From positions 12,901,118-12,965,117 of the forward strand of contig OZ234503.1 of assembly GCA_965153455.1 (NCBI GenBank): a stretch of 64,000 nt of DNA, given 5' to 3'. Of the stretch, positions 57,600 through 64,000 are shown one piece after another. The position numbers and the translations under genes are program-made. Source of the DNA: Sphagnum compactum (taxonomy: Eukaryota; Bryophyta; Sphagnopsida; Sphagnales). The notes under the pieces are model-generated. The model was not told the DNA's origin. It searched no databases and worked only from the letters and a program-made list of their open reading frames with translations. Each line of letters starts with the position of its first letter. Positions within the stretch are counted from its first letter, which is position 1.

Positions 57600-60500
57600 T
57601 TGCAACCAAGTAGGTTGCCCATTCCCCTTATGTTGCCATTGGCCAAGATAGGTTATGTTCGTCACTGTGACCATGAATGAACCTCTTGCTATGCTTCTTG
57701 CATCCTCTTCAATTGGACATGACTGGGGATAGGAATGATCCAAAACTTTTCATGACAAACCTCTCAGCAGTTCAGGCTATCATAGAAACATAATTCAGCT
57801 TTCTTTCCTGCTGAGTTTCTTTTCACATGATCTACAGAAATTCATGACTTGAGGGGATAAATGCAGAGACAGTCTGGAATGGAGAAGATCCAACAATTGA
57901 AGTAAAGCAACATGTGGCACACATCATGTACAACTAACTGTGATTGAGTAGCAAATTTGATTCTCTTCAAAATACTGGGTTAAGAGCCCAGTTGATTAGA
58001 CATCCTGAGATGATTAGGTAGTGAGAGCCCTTAAATCCCAATCAAGAGTTTGATGATCTGAGTGTGCTACAGAAGCAAAATCTCCATTGTGGTAAGGAGA
58101 GTTATAGTTTGACAAGTGAGGCAGACCCCTCAACAACACTTCAGTCAGAACTTTGTTGTGCACCTGAAAAATAGCACCTTAAAAGAACCAATTCATCTTC
58201 AGATTGACATATATACTCTTACTCCTCTTCATCTTCTGCATTGTCATCAAGAGCATCTGAGCTTGGAATGCATCCTCAACATTGAGTGCATTGGCCATTT
58301 GCATGCATTCTAACTGATGGACTGTACTGCCACTATCTGAGGAAGTAATGACTTTGGAAAATGTGAAGCAGCTTTGGTAAACAACCTTTGATGAATTCAG
58401 ACTAAGGACTTTGATGTTCAGACTAAGGTTGCAGGTTTTACCTCAGTGGCATGCAGGCAGATTTCACAATGTTGCTTATGTCAGCTGCAGTCTTCCTATG
58501 TCTGTATATCTCTTCATTGCCTGTGCTCATCCAAGAAATACTTTCTCCCCACGTCCAATTCTCTTCCAGAGCTTTTCATGGAAGGAAGGCAGGAGGTGGT
58601 GAAGGAAGGGGAAGAATCATTGGCTATATTGTGATTGAACTCCTGTTTTGCTCCTTCATCAATCCTCTCCTCCCACTTTCTGACTTCCTCAGATGTAATT
58701 CCTGTTATCTTATATATTATCTTTGATTGCCTATGTTTCTTGTCTAGCTTTCTTGGTGCTCTAAATGCAGACGCAAAAAAGATACTGCACATTTTTTAAG
58801 AGAGTTCACAAGAATTTGTGGCCATACCTTCTGGGGAATGCCATGTGGAAGGAGCAAAAAAGATTGGTCATGAAAACATAAGCTCCTCAACAATTTCCAA
58901 GACCTTGTTTTTGGACGCAAACAATGGAGACATTTTCTGCAAATCCTTGAGAGCTCAAAGACTGAAGTGACATTCAGATCGAGCACTAAAAACTTGGACC
59001 ATGCACACACAATTTGGCAAGGTGACAAACATACCAAACTGCACAATGAAACAAATCTCCAGAGAAATACTCATTGGGAAATCCCCCAGAATGGGAATCC
59101 TGGCTCGTTACTCTCGATTGTGCTTCAAAACTGCTGAATTTTCATCTGGATTTTTTGGAGACAAGACATCATTTGAGTTGAGGAAAGATGAGAAGAAGAA
59201 GATAGGGCAAAAGAGTGAACTACCGTGAAGAACTAAATCATAACACTTGTGCATACACCAAGCAGGTTGTCATCCCATTTGAAGAGATCATGTTCAGGAT
59301 TCCTTCCAGAGATCTTGAATTCTGGAAAAAAGCCACGGAAACAATGCACTCAAAGATTAAACAGGGTGATAAATGAAAACAGATGTTGAAATTGCACAAA
59401 CTTCTGCAGTCCCCAAACAACAACAGCAGGCAGCTGAGATGTGTTTACTGATATTTTCTTTCCAAAACTGCATGATTCAAGTGATGTTGCTCTGGGTCTC
59501 CCATAATTTCTAATTGTAGCAGCAGCCCCTGCTCAGTAATCTCTTGCCCACATGATGAATCAGTACCAATCATTGCTCGATCCACTTATGGGGTGCAGTT
59601 CTACTTTTTGATGATGTTCTCCTCCTCCACCACCACCACCACTTGGTTTGCTTGGGAGTAGATGATGCCCACAATTGACTGGAGCTCTCTCTCTCTTGTA
59701 TCTCTCTCTCTGCAACCTTGGAAAACATTTAAGTGTTCACCCAAATTGATGGACTTCAGCAAACAAGAATCTAACCAGGCCCAATTCCATCCAATTTCTC
59801 ACTTGCAAGTTTGGAATATGCATGATTCAAGAAGATTCAACTGGAGATTCCACACAAGAAATTTAATCTTGGATTCATTTCTGCTTCATCACATCAGCAA
59901 TGTTCTTCACAGTTGCTCGGTTGCTTGATCCAACCAAGAAAAAGAAGAAGAAGAGGGTAACCATTGAATTTGTTGTTATTTTGGATGCTAGATAGAGCTT
60001 GCTAACTTTTAACAATGAAATTCTAGCTATGATAACATGATTGCCTTGATTCATTACTATTTACTGCAGCTCCCATCACATTGTTTGTCTGCAGCATTGA
60101 TGACACCCATAACTTGTTTAGGAACTTGTTGAAAACATTGAAGCAACTGGTCTCTATTCTTGAGTGTGCTAATACTCCGTTTATAGATCCCTGCACTTAG
60201 TTCAACACTAGTAGTATTTGCTAATCAAATGACACAAGACATCATCAAATTCTTTGATGTTATTAGCGATACAAAGTTTAAACACACATCAACTTAGCAA
60301 CCCAATAATGGGAGGGACTATGGCAGCAATCTACTAGAATTTCTGCACCAGATGATGATGTGCTGATATCCTCCTACAGTAAATCTATTTGAATGACAAA
60401 AAGAAAATTGATCTCTTCTGCTGGAAGGAGGGTTTGAGCTAACGTACTGTTGTGTAGCAAAAAAATTATTTGTGAGTTGACTCTGCCAACACCTTGCCAT

Positions 60501-63254
60501 CCTTTTATCTCCAAAAGACCAAAATTATCAATTGAACTTCCATCTATAAAAGCTTGATTGAATATGTTATGTTAGCTGCTGATATGATTTTTTCTTTGTA
60601 TGTTTTTCTGTTCCAGTATACTTAAACTTCTTGGCAGCTGAACAAAATGGAAGAAAAAACACCCTGTTCAGTAGACTGAGTTTAGCAGCTAACAAATCCT
60701 TAATGTTCCATAGCAAACTGTTGTGACTCCCCTGCCAATGCACACCAGTCTTTTCTTACCATACATAAACTGTCTGGCCACAGTGTTGCTGTTGTACGTG
60801 TCAATCAGGCCTTGCCAACATTTAGGGGTTGAGGTCCAACTCATGGTGTATTGATGTTGCTACAGAATTGATTGGACCACCATCTGCATACTTCTCATGA
60901 CAGGCTCTCCAAACTATGATCAGACTTACGACCTGTAACACATGGTGGGGATCTAGATACTACCAGGTGAAGGAAGCAAATTGGCATCATGATGAGCCTC
61001 AAGAGATTTGAGAAGGGCTTCTGGATGTTGCAAAAATCCAAAGATCTAAACCTAAAAAACACATGAATGCCAACATACACCTCTTTCCTTCAGGAGGACT
61101 AGCCTTAACCCCTAAACATTGACAAGACCTGATTGGGCATCATAAGTATTGATGTGGTTGTCGATTGGTGCCAACTGCAAACCCATTTGCAAAGCCAGTT
61201 GCTGCTGCTCCTTGAACCCAACAATGATCAACACCTTGAAACAATCTCGTGAAGTGTTTCTGTCCAGTTTACCAGTGCCAGAACTGCACAGAACAAAATC
61301 ATATTTGCAGCAGATCAAATTGATATAGTAATCCTATCCTTGATATTTACCATTTCAACAACAGAAGAGCACAGAAAATGTAATCACATGAGCATTAAGA
61401 ATGGACTGAGGACTAGTAATACACAAGTAGCAAACAAGAAGTGAAAAATTTCCTCACTGTTTGCCAAAAGCAACAGACTGACCCACACGTGTGTGAGATA
61501 CAAAGAATGGACACTGAACTGTGATCAAATAGACATGAGAGATTTCTTGCATATTTTGCATAAATAACAAGACCACACCAACAATAGCAATAACACCACC
61601 ACCACCATCACCACAACACAACAACAAAACAGCAAAAACCATGAAGACTATCACACAACCTTGCACATACCTCTCTCGCTTCACAATCACTCCATGTTTC
61701 AGCAGTTTGTCTATATAGCCTAGTACATACCTCAGAATCAAAAAATGGGCTTTTTAATATTTCAGCCATGGAATAAAATCAGGGACCATGTAATTGTTAC
61801 AATAAATTTTTCCTCTCTTATCGTGACACCTTTATCATGCTTCTGCACGTCTGTCTGTACCACCAGAAAACCCACCACCAATATGCATCATCAGAATGAT
61901 CTGATTCCTTTTTTGTGTGTTCCTCTCTCCACTTCGATGAATTAAAAGTGGTGATGACCTTAGAGTGAGTATTAGGGTCGTCAGTAGTTTTTTTTTGGAT
62001 CATATTCTGTTTGGGGTAACTGTGGACTTTTTCTACAGGAATCTCACTATATCCACTAGTACTTAGAAGCGGTGGTGATGCAAAAATCTGTCCTGGGGTG
62101 CTTAGGACAGCCGTCCTGTAGACTTTTTGACCAGAATGTACTAACGTGATGGCATGAAGGCCACGACATTGACTCTGGACAAAAGAAGCCACTCAAAATC
62201 ATAGGTACCTCAAAATTGCTGCTGGAATCTTCTTGCTAGTCCAAGTAATTTTGAATAGTACAGTGCTCTTACATAATAGTAATATCTGGAAAAAGACAAG
62301 CTTTCCATTTTTTACAAGATTGTTCTCTTGGTGGATATGGAAAGTCGATGCAAGAGATTAAGGGACCCACCTGCCGTTTGTGCAAACACACGATCGTGGT
62401 CCTGCTCTTTTGACTTGGTCATCTGAGCCTTGAGGTCTGTGTAGAGAATTGGGGAAGAAGCAAGAAGAAAATTTTAGGGAAGCACAAACCTCTCTCTGAA
62501 TTTGAAGCACCACCCCAAAGGTTGGTGATTACTGGAATCTTTCTTTCAGTCATTCTCCCTTTTTGGAAGCGTAGTAATAGTAACAAGTGGATTCCGCCGA
62601 AATCGAAGAAGGATGCAACGTTGCAAGACGTAACTCGTCAGTTGTATCACTAACAGCCTCTGTCCAGAAGAAAGACAAACATTATTCTCCCTGAATTTTC
62701 ATCAACCCCCCAATCTGTGGATTTCTTCCACAATTGATAAGACTACAGTGCAATCTCTTCAGATTTGGACAAGGATCGGATGAATCTACATACGTGGAGA
62801 AAGGAAATGGGGTTGAGCATGAGAGCTTACTATTTTGGATCACGACTGTAGGATTTTATGACGTCTGCTTGATGCTGCAGAAGAGAATCAAGCCAACGCG
62901 AATCAAGCGGACGAAGCATCAAGCGGACCTCATAACATGATGATGGGGAAAGCAATCTAGGGTGATATTGAACAATAATTATTTGATCATTGATGAACAG
63001 TCCTGGTGAGTCATGAGTTTTCTTCCAATTGAGGTGGAAACAAAATAAAAGATGAACATTCAAATATTTCACTTGTTTCCTCTTTATCAACTCATAACCT
63101 TTGCTCTCGTTAGGAGAATGTTGTAGGACTGAGTTAAGTAGATGTGCCTTGTGATAGTATGGAGATCATGATCGCAACAATATTAGGACCATGATGCCAC
63201 CAACAGCACCACTTTGGCTCAAGGGCCAATATCAGAATACGAATCAACAGGGTG
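57600..63254. other. 5.6-kb region without a recognised gene
   Basis: ORFs on both strands are below 125 codons and show no domain. There are short CTCTCT tracts (about 59688-59712), CCACCA/CACCAC triplets near 59627-59642, and ACCACC/ACAACA triplets near 61590-61630. Parts around 61.9-62.2 kb read as a 124-codon minus-strand frame without any recognisable motif. Non-coding transcripts or diverged genes cannot be excluded. Confidence 0.4.
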
Positions 63255-63870
63255 TTCATGATGTTGGTGCCAATATGTATGTCTGTGTGTTGCAGAAGTG
63301 CACAAAGTTCACAATGGGAAGCAGGTGCATGCCCATATTACCCAAAAGCGGTTTGCAGCAAAATCTTCAGGTTGTTAATGCTCTATGTGTATCTCAACTG
63401 TTGGACTATGTTAGTTGCTAGTCAAGTCTTTGACAAACTTGTTTCCTGTTTTTCCTGGAATGCAGTGACTGCAGCATATTCTGGGCACAGTCATGGTGGC
63501 ATATAAAGTCTATCTATGTATGCAAGAAGGTGTGAAGCCAAACACCATGACTGTGCCCAGCATATGCATATATGAGCATCCCCACCAAGCTCACTTAATT
63601 GATGAAGGGCATAAGTACTTCCTTTCTAGTGTGAAGACTACATCATTACACCTGCACAGCACTTGGATGAGCTCAGGAGTTCATCAATAAATATGCCAAT
63701 TGAGGCAGATACATCTTGAACACAGTGCTTGGTGGTTGCAGAATCATGGCAACATTAGAGCTAGCAGAATGTGCTGTAGATTGTAGTCTCGAACTGGAAC
63801 CACACAATGTTGCTGTGTATGTACTACTGTTGTATGACCTTAATATTAAGATCACATGTGTCAAAACAAA
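63255..63870 (+). pseudogene. PLS-class PPR pseudogene fragment
   Basis: Recognisable PPR-protein pieces occur in the right order but in shifting frames. YVCVLQKC is followed in another frame by HNGKQVHAHI. QVFDKLVSCFSWNAVTAAYS and MQEGVKPNTMTVPSI follow. LIDEGHKYF and then LGGCRI, ELAEC and LELEPHNVAVYVLL come next. The last pieces correspond to the end of the repeat array and the E region that follows it in plant organelle RNA-editing PPR proteins. At least four frame changes and stops make this a relic. Sequence beyond the window might continue it. The parent gene would be organelle-targeted and intron-poor, as is usual in the family. Confidence 0.8.
63474..63567. repeat. 25-bp inverted repeat inside the PPR pseudogene
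   Basis: CTGGGCACAGTCATGGTG (63481-63498) is the exact complement of CACCATGACTGTGCCCAG (63543-63560). One mismatch further out, six more pairs extend the stem to 63474-63498 and 63543-63567. The loop is 44 nt. The result is a stable foldback within PPR-derived sequence. Confidence 0.85.
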
Positions 63871-64000
63871 GTAGTAAATGTTTCTCAAAGTGCTAAAGAC
63901 TGCATATGCATCAATACTACTGCTTTCTTGAATTAGCATAGTAGTTTGCTGTGAAGTCATTGGAAGACATAAACTTTGAATAATACTCTTTTTTGGCACA

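Overview
This window is nuclear genomic DNA of a land plant. Every recognisable gene is split by GT-AG introns of roughly 70 to 1,100 bp, and the products are typical plant ones: an arabinogalactan protein, plastid ribosomal protein S21, a CAD1-type alcohol dehydrogenase, a RING E3 of the AIRP2 family, UBP6, SKI3 and a glycine-rich hnRNP. Fairly short introns, AT-rich spacers and a nearly intronless UBP6 would suit a non-seed plant such as a moss, but I cannot fix the lineage from sequence alone.

Layout. 1-3.1 kb: GPI-type arabinogalactan protein (+). 4.5-5.9 kb: plastid S21 (+). 7.3-9.7 kb: proteasome beta-6 (PBF1) (+). 12.7-14.7 kb: AIRP2-like RING ligase (+). 14.7-23.4 kb: no gene recognised, increasingly AT-rich. 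23.45-25.47 kb: a tandemly doubled T-rich unit of about 1 kb whose left edge looks like a Helitron 3' end. 26.3-28.6 kb: CAD1-type dehydrogenase (+). 30.5-32.6 kb: UBP6 (-). 33.4-44.5 kb: AT-rich repeat land with a 35-bp perfect inverted repeat, several tandem repeats and a broken MULE-type transposase (-). 44.5-52.4 kb: SKI3 (-), 21 coding exons reconstructed with consistent phases. 53.1-56.1 kb: two-RRM glycine-rich hnRNP (+), divergent from SKI3. 56.45-56.87 kb: a 414-bp MITE with a TA duplication. 57.3-57.6 kb: four tandem 63-bp units. 57.6-63.2 kb: nothing recognised. 63.26-63.87 kb: a frameshifted PPR pseudogene carrying an internal hairpin.

The genes do not form a pathway. They are housekeeping functions (protein turnover, RNA decay, plastid translation, RNA binding) beside wall and alcohol-metabolism genes. 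AIRP2-like, PBF1 and UBP6 all belong to ubiquitin/proteasome biology, but they are separated by several kb and lie on both strands, so I read this as coincidence. UBP6 and the proteasome do interact physically in known systems.

I found no convincing new multi-gene system. The best leads are the doubled Helitron-like terminus, the near-perfect foldbacks at 35.6 and 63.5 kb, the MITE, and a GC-AG intron in SKI3. Exon boundaries were placed by hand from splice consensus, reading phase and remembered family sequences; no alignment or transcript was available.
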